41,200 bases of DNA from positions 1-41,200 of the forward strand of contig JAPOVF010000026.1 in assembly GCA_026708285.1 (NCBI GenBank). The letters are read 5' to 3'. The DNA comes from Acidobacteriota bacterium. GTDB taxonomy: Bacteria > Acidobacteriota > Thermoanaerobaculia > Multivoradales > Multivoraceae. The notes below the pieces were generated by a model. That model was not told the origin of the DNA, did no database searches, and saw nothing but the letters and a program-made list of their open reading frames with translations. Each line of letters begins with the position of its first letter. The first letter of the stretch is position 1. Position numbers and translations under genes: made by a program. Below are positions 1 to 7,480 of the stretch, in pieces.

Positions 1-608
1 ACGGTGAGGTGCCGTGCCTGCTCGGGGCTCAGGAAGCTGTTCACCTCCTGCATCCGCTCGGCCGCGGCGTCGAGCGACGGGTAGCGCCGCGGTTGGCGTC
101 CCGCGAGCTTCTGCATGCTGCCGACCCAGCCCCGCATCCGCTCGTCCACCGCCGCGTTGACCCGGTCGGCGAGGATTCGCGGGGGCGGCCCCATGCCCTC
201 GATCGCCACCAGTTTGTGGACGTTCCCGGGATAGAAGCCGGTGTAGTGGAGAGCGATGTTCGCACCCAGCGAGTGGGCGACGATCCGCACCGGGAAACGG
301 TCCAGCGCTTCCAGCAGTTGCGCGATGTCGAGGACGAAGTCGGTGATCGCGTACATGCCGCCGATCGCCCATTCGCTGTCGCCGTGGCCGCGCAGGTCGG
401 GCGCGACGATGTGGTAGTCGCCGCGCAGTGCGTTCGCTACCCAGTCCCAGTTGTGGGCGTGGTCGCGGCCGCCGTGGATCAGCACCAGGGGCGGCTTGTC
501 CTCGTTGCCCCAGTTCAGGTAGTGGAGCCTGAGTCGTTGGGAGATGTAGAACTGGGAGGACGGACCGACGATGTCCCGGAAAGGACTGTCGCTGAAGGCG
601 GTGCTCAC
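1..608 (-). CDS. Alpha/beta hydrolase, 3' end cut by the window edge
   Basis: About 202 residues are visible; the C-terminus lies outside the window. The fold is clear: an oxyanion-region motif LVLIHGG, then a DLRGHGDS strand-turn, then the nucleophile elbow AHSLGAN, where the Ser is the expected catalytic nucleophile (GxSxG-like, with A and H before it). This matches soluble hydrolases of the epoxide hydrolase / haloalkane dehalogenase / esterase superfamily; the substrate cannot be read. There is no signal peptide, so it is probably cytoplasmic. The start is a GTG at 606-608 that overlaps the TGA of the upstream gene (GTGA), so it is probably translated by coupling with the secreted protein at 605-1204. 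The acid and the histidine of the triad would lie in or beyond the missing part. Confidence 0.85.
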   Translation of the reverse strand, partial: MSTAFSDSPFRDIVGPSSQFYISQRLRLHYLNWGNEDKPPLVLIHGGRDHAHNWDWVANALRGDYHIVAPDLRGHGDSEWAIGGMYAITDFVLDIAQLLEALDRFPVRIVAHSLGANIALHYTGFYPGNVHKLVAIEGMGPPPRILADRVNAAVDERMRGWVGSMQKLAGRQPRRYPSLDAAAERMQEVNSFLSPEQARHLT

Positions 609-1204
609 GGACGAGGTGGATTGATCATGATGTGCGCACCCGCGGTCCCGGGAAACATCAGCCAGGGCGCGCCGGGAACCGGCCGGGTCGTCAGACCGGT
701 CGATTCCGGCGTCGCGTACGGTGTGTAGATCACCCAGCGCAGGTAGGCGTCGTTCACCTCGCCGGTCGCGGCATCGAAGCCGCTGCCGTGGAGCACGTAG
801 AGCGTGCGCGGCTCGCGCGGCATGACCAGCTTGCCCTCGGCGATCTCCCGTTCGCGAATGTCGATTCGTTCCTGGCCTTCGATGCCCTGGGCGACCAGCT
901 CGCGGCCGCGGGCCATGAACGGCTCAAGCGACTCGTGGTAGCAGGCGACGCTCCACTGCGCGTCGCCCGGGCGGGCGGCCAGGCAAACGAGGTCGTTGCT
1001 GCCGGCGCGGAGTTCCACCACCTTGCCATCGGCCGTCCATCCGAGCACCCGCGCGCCGTCCCGGCGGTCTTCCGGCGCCGCCTGGATTGCGGCGGCAAGC
1101 TGAGCTTCGGCATCACCTGGTTCCGACGCCGATGAGGCGGTGGCCAGACAACCGAGCGCGAGCAGCGCGATCGTTGCTTTCGATGTCCTCGTCCTGACGT
1201 GCAC
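605..1204 (-). CDS. Secreted protein of unknown function
   Basis: 199 residues. The GTG start at 1202-1204 is chosen because a strong AGGAGG lies six bases upstream. The N-terminus is a typical Sec signal peptide: RTRTSK, then the hydrophobic run ATIALLALGCLATA, then a likely cleavage near SSAS. The mature part has no transmembrane segment and no motif I recognise. Only two Cys remain in the mature region, so a disulfide is possible. The C-terminal half (YVLHGSGFDAATGEV, then APWLMFPGTAGAHIMI) looks like a compact beta-rich domain. The last bases overlap the GTG of the hydrolase, so the two are co-transcribed and the protein may act on, or be exported alongside, the same substrate; this is inference from position only. 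Confidence 0.75.
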   Translation of the reverse strand: MHVRTRTSKATIALLALGCLATASSASEPGDAEAQLAAAIQAAPEDRRDGARVLGWTADGKVVELRAGSNDLVCLAARPGDAQWSVACYHESLEPFMARGRELVAQGIEGQERIDIREREIAEGKLVMPREPRTLYVLHGSGFDAATGEVNDAYLRWVIYTPYATPESTGLTTRPVPGAPWLMFPGTAGAHIMINPPRP

Positions 1205-1315
1205 TCTGTTCCTCCTGTCCGGCCCGCTATCCATGCGCGGGCGGGGAGAGCGTATCGCGGGCGGGTCGGCGGGTCCGCTAACCTCCGGGCCTTTCACTTC
1301 CAGGGGAGCATCGCG

Positions 1316-2050
1316 ATGATCGATCTGCACTACTGGCCGACGCCGAACGGCAAGAAGGTCACGATCCTGCTCGAAGAGTGCGGGTTGCCCTATCGCATCG
1401 TGCCCTGCCGGATCGGCTTCGGCGACCAGTTCAAGGAGGAGTTTCTCGCGATCTCGCCGAACAACCGCATGCCGGCGATGGTCGACCACGAGCCGGCCGA
1501 CGGCGGCGAACCGATCGCGCTCTTCGAGTCCGGCGCGATCATGATGTATATCGCCGAGAAGGCCGGCCAGTTCTACCCTCAGGATCTGCGTGCCCGTCAC
1601 GAAGTGAACCAGTGGCTCATCTGGCAGATGGCGAACCAGGGGCCGAAGTCGGGTGAATGCGGGCACTTCCGCCGCCTGCGCGATACCGAGGGCGACCAGA
1701 GCTACGCCGTGCGCCGCTTCACCGACGAGGTGAACCGTCTCTACGGTGTGATGAACAACCGCCTCTATGACCGCCGATACCTGATCGGCGACGAGTACAC
1801 GATCGCCGACATGATCTGCTATCCGTGGACGATCCGCTGGAAAGACCAGCAGCAGGACATCGAGGAGTTCCCGTACTTCAAGCGGTGGTTCGAGGAGGTC
1901 GGCTCGCGGCCGGCGGTCCAGCGCGGCATGGACGTCTCGAGCGGCGAAGCGATCGACTACGCGAACCTCTCCGACGAAGAACGCGAACGGCTCAAGAAGC
2001 TGCTCTACAACCAGCGCGCCCGGCCCGCGCCGGAGGGCGGCCTGCTTTAG
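1316..2050 (+). CDS. Glutathione S-transferase family protein (YfcG/Ure2p-like)
   Basis: 244 residues, the usual length for this family. The N-terminal thioredoxin-like domain (about residues 1-85) begins MIDLHYWPTPNGKKV and carries the glutathione-site loop NNRMPAMVDH (cis-Pro) followed by LFESGAIMMYIAE, matching the ESxAI motif that binds the gamma-glutamyl group. The C-terminal helical domain has the IADMICYPW motif (hydrophobic N-capping segment of GSTs). The layout resembles the disulfide-bond oxidoreductase YfcG. An AGGGGAG about five bases before the ATG supports this start. It ends 26 bases before a 178-bp inverted-repeat element, and the next gene is convergent. The substrate is unknown. 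Confidence 0.9.
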   Translation: MIDLHYWPTPNGKKVTILLEECGLPYRIVPCRIGFGDQFKEEFLAISPNNRMPAMVDHEPADGGEPIALFESGAIMMYIAEKAGQFYPQDLRARHEVNQWLIWQMANQGPKSGECGHFRRLRDTEGDQSYAVRRFTDEVNRLYGVMNNRLYDRRYLIGDEYTIADMICYPWTIRWKDQQQDIEEFPYFKRWFEEVGSRPAVQRGMDVSSGEAIDYANLSDEERERLKKLLYNQRARPAPEGGLL

Positions 2051-2075
2051 CGGCGGGGCTACGTCGGACGCACCC

Positions 2076-2253
2076 GCCCACGGCGGGGCCGGAGGGGAGG
2101 GTCCCAGCGACCGCTCGCGCTTTCTGAGTTGATTCAAGGGTTGCGCTCGCTGCGGTCGGCTGCGCTCCGGTTGGGCGTAGATTCCTGCGACGTTGTCGGC
2201 CGTCGCTTGCCGACAGCTTCGCTGGAACCCTCCCCTCCGGCCCCGCCGTGGGC
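2076..2253. repeat. 178-bp inverted-repeat element, copy 1
   Basis: This intergenic element lies between the convergent GST and sulfotransferase genes. Its 35-base ends (2076-2110 and 2219-2253) are inverted copies of each other with one mismatch. The 108-base interior contains a second hairpin, GTCGGC paired with GCCGAC, and a GACCGC/GCGGTC pairing. A second copy of identical length lies at 5742-5919. The interiors are highly alike apart from a variable stretch near 2122-2143. The element encodes no protein that I can support. It could act as a bidirectional terminator, a structured RNA or a MITE-like mobile element. Confidence 0.85.
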
Positions 2254-2292
2254 TGGACGTCGTCGAACTGGCGCAGAGCCGGCCGGGCTGGG

Positions 2293-3204
2293 TTACGGAG
2301 GCTTGGCCACAGCGGTTCTGAGGTCCCCGTACGATTGATGACCGGTGGCTGGTTCGACGATGCGTCGCCATTCCCGGTCCCACGCCGTGACGACCGAAGA
2401 CGGGAGTTCGAGTTTGCTTTCGCCGACCCGGCCTTTGCGGACCTTCGAGCTGAAGGCTTCGGGGGGGAGGCCGCATGGGCCGTTGCGGGTGCGACGGACG
2501 AGGTTGTCGTCGAACTTCGAGCCGTGCTTGCGCATGAAGTCGATCGAGGCCTGGCGGGTCGCGATCTCGATGTTGGGATGCTCCGGGTCCAGGTCCATGA
2601 AGCGGGCGACACGGGCGACCGCGGCGGGGAGGTCAGCGACGATGTCCTCGAAGCAGAGCCAGAGGGTGTCGGCATCGAGCCGGTGCGGCCACCAGGACAC
2701 GAGGTGGTCCCAGTAGCGGCCGCTTCGGGATCCGTGAAGCACGTAGTCGAGGGCGAAGTTCTCGATCGACACGGCGCCGGGCTCGAAGATCCAGCCGCTG
2801 AAGAAGTAGTAGAACGAAACGAGAGAATCCGCCGGGTCACGAGCGACGTAGATGGTTCGGCCGCCCCTGGGCGCCGAGTGCCGGTCGAAGTGGGTCTTGA
2901 ACACTCGCGGTTCGGCGGGCTGCGGCGCCTCCAGGTCGAGGCCGAGGTCGTGGGCGAGTTCGAGCCACGGCACGACTTCCGTGATCTCGTCGAAGTCCAT
3001 GTCGCCGCCGGTGCGTAGGCCGTGGACGATCTGCTGCATCAGGGTCGTGCCCGCCTTGGGGTAGGTGGCGATGAGAACGTCGGTCGGCCGCAGCTTGAAG
3101 TTCCGTCCCCTGGCTAGGCCCTCTGGGGTGGAAAAGCCGGCCATGCGCCGGCGAATACCCTCGACGGTGGTCGCCCTGCTCGGGGCGGTGCTGCTCGGGC
3201 TCAC
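2293..3204 (-). CDS. Sulfotransferase (PAPS-dependent, Sulfotransfer_1 type)
   Basis: 303 residues. It transfers a sulfuryl group from PAPS to a hydroxyl or amine acceptor. The 5'-phosphosulfate-binding loop is seen as TYPKAGTTLMQQ (canonical YPKSGTT, here Ala for Ser), and the 3'-phosphate-binding strand-turn as YVARDPADSLVSFYYF. A conserved KTHFD lies between them. The C-terminal region FSSKVRKGRVGESK resembles the RKGxxGDWK motif that closes over PAPS. This layout is that of cytosolic-type sulfotransferases, which are more usual in eukaryotes but known in bacteria. The GTG start (3202-3204) overlaps the TGA of the exonuclease gene as GTGA, so it is the third gene of a GNAT-xthA-sulfotransferase operon. 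The acceptor is unknown. Confidence 0.9.
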   Translation of the reverse strand: MSPSSTAPSRATTVEGIRRRMAGFSTPEGLARGRNFKLRPTDVLIATYPKAGTTLMQQIVHGLRTGGDMDFDEITEVVPWLELAHDLGLDLEAPQPAEPRVFKTHFDRHSAPRGGRTIYVARDPADSLVSFYYFFSGWIFEPGAVSIENFALDYVLHGSRSGRYWDHLVSWWPHRLDADTLWLCFEDIVADLPAAVARVARFMDLDPEHPNIEIATRQASIDFMRKHGSKFDDNLVRRTRNGPCGLPPEAFSSKVRKGRVGESKLELPSSVVTAWDREWRRIVEPATGHQSYGDLRTAVAKPP

Positions 3205-4007
3205 GACAGCACCTCGGCCGAGAGGTCGACGCCGACCGGGCAGTGGTCGGAGCCGGTCACGTCGGTGAGGATGAAGGCTCGCTTGACGAACTGCATCGCG
3301 GCCTCGGAGGCAAGCACCAGGTCGATCCGCCAGCCGACGTTCCGCTCGCGGGCGCCATACGCCTGACGCCACCAGCTATAGCGCACCGTGTCCGGATGGA
3401 GGTCGCGGAAGGTATCGATCCAGCCGGCGTCGAGCCAGCGCTCGAGTTCCTCGCATTCCTCGGGCAGGAACCCGGAGTTCCTCCGGTTCTGCTTCGGCCG
3501 CGCCAGGTCGATCGGTTGGGGTGCGGTGTTGAAGTCGCCCATGACGAGAACGCGGTAGCCGGCCTCGCGGGCCTGGTCGAGCTGGTCGAACAGGGCGCGG
3601 TAGAAGTCCAGCTTGTAGGGCACCCGGCTGTTGTCGCGCTTGCTGCCGCTGCCCTTGGGGAAGTAGACGTTGGCGACCAGCAGCTGGCCGAACAGGGCCA
3701 GTTGCAGGCGTCCCTCGGCGTCGAAGCGGTGTTCGCCGAGCGAGGTCCGGACCCAGGCCGGCTCGAGGCGGGAGTAGAGGCCGACGCCGGAGTAGCCGGG
3801 TCGCTCGGCGCTCGAGAACGCCGTGTACCAGCGGCTTGGCCGGCGCAGCTCGGGGACCAGTTGTTCCGCGCGGGCCTTGGTCTCCTGCAGCCCGACGATC
3901 TGCGCCCGGCTGCTTCCCAGCCAGTCGAGAAAGCCCTTGCGTGCGCAGGCGCGCAGGCCGTTCACGTTCCAGGAGACGAGGCGGAGGCGGCGCCGGCGGG
4001 GACTCAG
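3201..4007 (-). CDS. xthA: Exodeoxyribonuclease III
   Basis: 268 residues, about the same length as E. coli ExoIII. It is a Mg-dependent AP endonuclease and 3'-5' exonuclease of base-excision repair. The family motifs appear in order: SWNVNGL, QETKA (metal-binding Glu), a Tyr/Gly-rich YSGVGLYSR, NVYFPKGS, VMGDFNTAP (catalytic Asp-Asn), GWRIDLVL, and the C-terminal TGSDHCPVG with the catalytic His. No ATG, GTG or TTG lies in frame just before SWNVNG. The best start is CTG at 4005-4007, which overlaps the TGA of the GNAT gene (CTGA) and has a GGAG six bases upstream. The start is inferred, the identity is secure. Confidence 0.92.
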   Translation of the reverse strand: MSPRRRRLRLVSWNVNGLRACARKGFLDWLGSSRAQIVGLQETKARAEQLVPELRRPSRWYTAFSSAERPGYSGVGLYSRLEPAWVRTSLGEHRFDAEGRLQLALFGQLLVANVYFPKGSGSKRDNSRVPYKLDFYRALFDQLDQAREAGYRVLVMGDFNTAPQPIDLARPKQNRRNSGFLPEECEELERWLDAGWIDTFRDLHPDTVRYSWWRQAYGARERNVGWRIDLVLASEAAMQFVKRAFILTDVTGSDHCPVGVDLSAEVLS

Positions 4008-4561
4008 GTGCGGCTCCGCTTCGCCGAACCGACGTCGTACGACATGATCATCATGTCGCGAGTGCGGCCGGAGCGGTCGATCACCCAGTCGGTGAGGAGA
4101 GCCTCGGGCGAGAAGCCGAGCCGTTCGAAGAGTCGGCGAGCGCCCATCTGTTCGCGCGTCATCTGTGCCACGAGCTTGAGTAGACCGAGGTCGTGCGCGA
4201 GGTCGAACACGCGCCGGGTCAGTACGCGGCCGAGGCCGGAGCGGCGATGACTCTCGGCGACGAGCACGCGGATCTCGCCCAGGTGGCTCATCCACTGAGT
4301 GCCGCGGAGGTTCAGGCTGCCGTAGCCGACCAGTTCGTCGTTGTGGTGGGCGAGCGTGGTGAACCTGCTGCCCGAACTGGCGTCACGGATCCAGCCTTCG
4401 ACGATCACCGGATCGGTCAGATCGGAGCGCAGGAATTGCAGGTCGATCTCGGGCAGCGCACGCGCGAGCGCAACGACGTCGTCGCGGTCGTCCGACCGCA
4501 GGCGGCGCAGGTCGTATGTACGGTCGCCGCACTGGACCTTGTCGACGGATTCGGTGTTCAC
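4004..4561 (-). CDS. GNAT family N-acetyltransferase
   Basis: About 185 residues. The acetyl-CoA pyrophosphate-binding motif is visible as ESHRRSGLGRVLTRR (the R/QxxGxG/A signature), preceded by the strand IRVLVA. It is followed by ARRLFERLGFSPEA, the usual beta6/alpha4 part of the fold. The acceptor cannot be inferred. It is the first gene of the operon that continues with xthA and the sulfotransferase. The start is uncertain: GTG at 4559-4561 is used here, and a TTG at 4583-4585 is in frame; neither has a clear ribosome-binding site. The gene is divergent from the reductase at 4647. Confidence 0.85.
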   Translation of the reverse strand: MNTESVDKVQCGDRTYDLRRLRSDDRDDVVALARALPEIDLQFLRSDLTDPVIVEGWIRDASSGSRFTTLAHHNDELVGYGSLNLRGTQWMSHLGEIRVLVAESHRRSGLGRVLTRRVFDLAHDLGLLKLVAQMTREQMGARRLFERLGFSPEALLTDWVIDRSGRTRDMMIMSYDVGSAKRSRT

Positions 4562-4646
4562 GGGCCGCTCGGTCAAGCGGTGCAAAGCTAGCAGGTTCGC
4601 CGTCGGTTATCGTCGCGCGCGAACCAATCCACGGAGGGTAAGCGAT

Positions 4647-5717
4647 ATGGCTCCGATCCCAAAGGGCGGCACGGTGGCGGTCACGGGCAGCGCGGGCTTC
4701 GTCGGCGGCTGGGCGGTCCGGCTGTTGCTGGACAAGGGCTACCGGGTGCGCGCCTGCGTGCGCGACGCGGACGATCCGGAGAAGACCACCTTCCTGCGGG
4801 AGATGCCGGGCTATGCCTCCGGGCGCTTGACGATCCACTCGGCGAACCTGGACGAGCCGGGCTGCTTCGACGACATCTTCGCAGGTTGCCACGGCGTCGC
4901 CCACATTGCCCACGTCAGCGACTACAACGACTTCGACTACGTGAAGAACGTCTGCGACCACATCGTGGAGAGCATCGAGAAGTCGGGTTCGGTTACGCGC
5001 GTCGTCGTCACTTCGAGTATAGCCGCCGTCATCATGGAGGCGGACATCTACGAGTTCGTCCGGAGGCCCGTCCTGTACGAGGACCGGTACCCGGACGAGT
5101 CGAACCCGAAGCGCACGCCGGAACGCGGCCATGGCTACTCGATGAGCAAGATCTACGCTCAGCAGGCGTTCACCAGGGCCGCGGAGAAGAGCGGGCGCTG
5201 GGACGCGATCACCTGCTGCCCGGGCGACAACGTCGGCCCGATCCTGTCGGCGCACCAGAAGGAGAAGGGGCCCTGGCAGCACAACATCGAACTGATGCTG
5301 CTGGGCGAGTGCAAGCAGAACCAGGCCTACCGGCCCTGGATGACGGTCGACGTGCGCGACGATGCCGAGTGCCACATCCGTCTGCTCGAGAGCATCGGCG
5401 TCAAGAACGGCGAACGCTTCATCGCCTGGTCGGCGGATGCGGTGCCGGTAGAGGAGATCAACGCCGGCATCGACCGCCTGCTGCCGGAACTCCGTCATGA
5501 CACGCCCGCGGTCACCGAGATCCACCCCGACCACATAAGGAAGCGCGAAGAGGAACTGCGAGGCATCTGGGCCGGCGTCGAGCTACGCAACGACCGGATG
5601 CGGGCGGCGACGGGCATCACGTTCCGCCCCTTCGACGAGTCCCTGCGCGACTGCGTTGAGTCCCTGATCACCGTGGCCAAGGTCGAACCGAAACGGCGGC
5701 CCGAGGCGGACGCCTGA
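4647..5717 (+). CDS. NAD(P)-dependent epimerase/reductase (extended SDR, dihydroflavonol-reductase-like)
   Basis: 356 residues. The Rossmann nucleotide loop VTGSAGFVGGW (TGxxGxxG) is at the N-terminus. The catalytic Ser lies in VVTSSIAAV, and YSMSK supplies the YxxxK pair. This spacing is that of extended SDRs such as dihydroflavonol reductases, cinnamoyl-CoA reductases and 3-beta-HSD-like enzymes that reduce a carbonyl on a small molecule. There is no signal peptide, so it is cytoplasmic. GGAGGG about ten bases before the ATG supports the start. The 178-bp element begins 25 bases after the stop codon. The substrate is unknown. Confidence 0.88.
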   Translation: MAPIPKGGTVAVTGSAGFVGGWAVRLLLDKGYRVRACVRDADDPEKTTFLREMPGYASGRLTIHSANLDEPGCFDDIFAGCHGVAHIAHVSDYNDFDYVKNVCDHIVESIEKSGSVTRVVVTSSIAAVIMEADIYEFVRRPVLYEDRYPDESNPKRTPERGHGYSMSKIYAQQAFTRAAEKSGRWDAITCCPGDNVGPILSAHQKEKGPWQHNIELMLLGECKQNQAYRPWMTVDVRDDAECHIRLLESIGVKNGERFIAWSADAVPVEEINAGIDRLLPELRHDTPAVTEIHPDHIRKREEELRGIWAGVELRNDRMRAATGITFRPFDESLRDCVESLITVAKVEPKRRPEADA

Positions 5718-5741
5718 GGCGGAGCGCCACCAGCTGCAACC

Positions 5742-5919
5742 GCCGGTCCGGGGCTCCGGGGGGAGGGTCCCCGCGACCGCTCGCGCTTGTTCGGATGGAG
5801 GGGGGTTGGCGCTCGCTGCGGTCGGCTGCGCTCCGGTTCGGCGTAGTTTGCTGCGAGGTCGTCGGCCGTCGCTTGCCGACAGCTTCGCTGGGACCCTCCC
5901 CCCGGAGCCCCGGACCGGC
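5742..5919. repeat. 178-bp inverted-repeat element, copy 2
   Basis: It has the same length and organisation as the element at 2076-2253. The 35-base ends (5742-5776 and 5885-5919) are inverted copies with one mismatch. The inner part of the stem is nearly the same as in copy 1. In the outer 18 bases of the stem ten positions differ from copy 1, and each change on the left arm is matched on the right arm. The conserved interior runs from about 5809 to 5884 and includes the GTCGGC...GCCGAC hairpin. The 3' half overlaps the reading frame that leads into the cytochrome gene. Confidence 0.85.
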
Positions 5920-6724
5920 TGCACGGCGTCGGGCTGTCGGGCGGCTCGTCGCTGGCTTGGTGATTGGGGCGGTCTTCTCGGGTGCGTTCGCGGGTCGCCT
6001 TGTGGGAGAAGAGCCGGAGAACCCGTACACGAGTGCGATCGATGTTCGCATGGGGCAGCGGCAGTTCCAGTCGAAGTGCACGAGCTGTCATGGGGTGGAC
6101 GCCACTGGAGGGGAGGAGGCGGACGGGCCGGACCTGACGACGGGGAGTTTCCGGCATTCGACGACGGATGCGGGGCTCTTTCGGGTGATACGGGACGGCA
6201 TTGCGGGCACTTCGATGCGCGGTCTCCGGCGCGCAAAGGACCAGGAGATCTGGCAGTTGGTGACCTATCTGCGCACGCTCTCCGGAGCCGTCGACCTGGC
6301 GTCTCTGCCGGGCTCGCCGGAGGCGGGCCGGGCGGCGTTCGAACAGCTGGACTGCGGGCGTTGCCACATGGTGCAGGGGCGAGGAGGCCGGCTTGGCCCG
6401 GACCTGTCGCGGGTGGGCGAGCGCCGCGATCCGGACGAGCTGGCAGAGGACGTCACCACACCGGATGCCGAGGTGTCGCCGCGTTGGTGGACGGTACGGA
6501 TCACCCGAGCAGACGGCACGGTGGTCGAGGGGCTGAGGATGGGCGAGGACACGTCCAACCTGCGGATCATGGATGGCGAGGAGAGGTTGCTGTCCTTCGC
6601 CAAGCCGGCGGTGCGATCGGTGGAACGGATTCTCGAGTCGACGATGCCTGCCGAGACGCTCTCGGACGCAGAGCGAGACGACCTGGTCGCCTATCTCTCT
6701 TCGTTGCGGGGGAGCGACTCGTGA
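5795..6724 (+). CDS. Di-haem c-type cytochrome with C-terminal haem-binding-domain homology
   Basis: Two c-haem motifs are visible, CTSCH (about nt 6079) and CGRCH (about nt 6354). Each follows a typical cytochrome c helix and is followed by a candidate axial Met (SMRG in the first domain). The region after the second haem (RWWTVRITRADGTVVEGL to the C-terminal DDLVAYLSSL) resembles the Planctomycete/Verrucomicrobial haem-binding domain often found with quinoprotein dehydrogenases. A signal-peptide-like stretch (RRRAVGRLVAGLVIGAVFSG) lies at about 5924-5983, so the protein is periplasmic. The start is not fixed: the n-region Arg codons abut the 178-bp element, so initiation must lie inside the repeat. 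ATG 5795 is used; TTG 5873 is an alternative, while GTG 5960 would remove the n-region. It overlaps the next gene by GTGA, so it probably served as electron acceptor for the PQQ enzyme. Confidence 0.8.
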   Translation: MEGGWRSLRSAALRFGVVCCEVVGRRLPTASLGPSPRSPGPAARRRAVGRLVAGLVIGAVFSGAFAGRLVGEEPENPYTSAIDVRMGQRQFQSKCTSCHGVDATGGEEADGPDLTTGSFRHSTTDAGLFRVIRDGIAGTSMRGLRRAKDQEIWQLVTYLRTLSGAVDLASLPGSPEAGRAAFEQLDCGRCHMVQGRGGRLGPDLSRVGERRDPDELAEDVTTPDAEVSPRWWTVRITRADGTVVEGLRMGEDTSNLRIMDGEERLLSFAKPAVRSVERILESTMPAETLSDAERDDLVAYLSSLRGSDS

Positions 6725-7439
6725 GATCGATCGGATGGAGCGTCGCCGCGTTGCTCGTGGTTGCCGCGCAAACGGCGCCGGCGCAGGACCCGCCGGGCGA
6801 CGGCATGGCGCTCCTCTCGCCGGTGACCTGGGAACGCCTCGTCAACTCCGACGACGAGCCGCACAACTGGCTCATGTACCACGGCGCGCTGCACGGGCAG
6901 CGATTCAGCCGGCTGGAGCAGATCAACCGCGAGAACGTGGATCGCCTCGAGTTGAAGTGGGCGCACCAGATCCGGCAGCTCGACCGGAATGAGACGACGC
7001 CGCTGGTGGTGGACGGCGTCATGTTCATCACCGAATCGCCCAGCAATGTGACCGCGGTCGACGCCGCGACCGGGCGGGCCTACTGGCGCTATGAGCACCC
7101 GCTCCCGGACGGCATCAGGTTGTGTTGCGGGCGGAACAACCGCGGCGTGGCGATCCTGGGTGAGACGCTCTTCATGAGCACGAACGACGCCCACCTGGTG
7201 GCGATCGACGCCCGTTCCGGCTCGTTGCTCTGGGACACCGAGGTTGCCGACCACACCAAGGGCTACAGCAAGACGGCTACTTCTTCGCGCTGGACGAGGA
7301 GACGGGGGCGCCGCTATGGCGCATCTAGCTCGGCGGCGCGCCGCACGCGTCGCCGATGAGCTACGCGGTGGGCGGCGAGCAACGGATCGTCGTCGCCATG
7401 GGAAACGTCGTCTTTGTCTTCGGTCTGGCGGAGGAGTAG
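6721..7439 (+). pseudogene. PQQ-dependent quinoprotein dehydrogenase, internally deleted remnant
   Basis: The N-terminal part is intact in frame from GTG 6721: a signal peptide (VRSIGWSVAALLVVAAQTAPAQ), the propeller start NWLMYHGALHGQRFSRLEQI, then IRLCCGRNNRGVA, whose vicinal Cys-Cys is the hallmark PQQ-contact of type I alcohol dehydrogenases. At about 7270-7280 the sequence jumps, in another frame, to a C-terminal propeller segment YFFALDEETGAPLWRI, ending GNVVFVFGLAEE at TAG 7437-7439. The middle propeller blades (several hundred residues in full-length relatives) are missing. The C-terminal part also has an in-frame TAG at 7326-7328. The continuing N-terminal frame ends at 7359 in unrelated sequence. 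It cannot make a working dehydrogenase as read. Confidence 0.85.
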
Positions 7440-7480
7440 GGTCCGGGCTGGTCGGCGCGAACCGGGCGGAGGTCTTGGAG

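Noticed and set aside
1205-2476. Minus-strand open frame continuing upstream of the secreted protein through the GST gene and repeat
   Set aside because: The GTG at 1204 has a strong ribosome-binding site and a signal peptide follows; the upstream part is antisense to a clear GST and runs into the sulfotransferase region.
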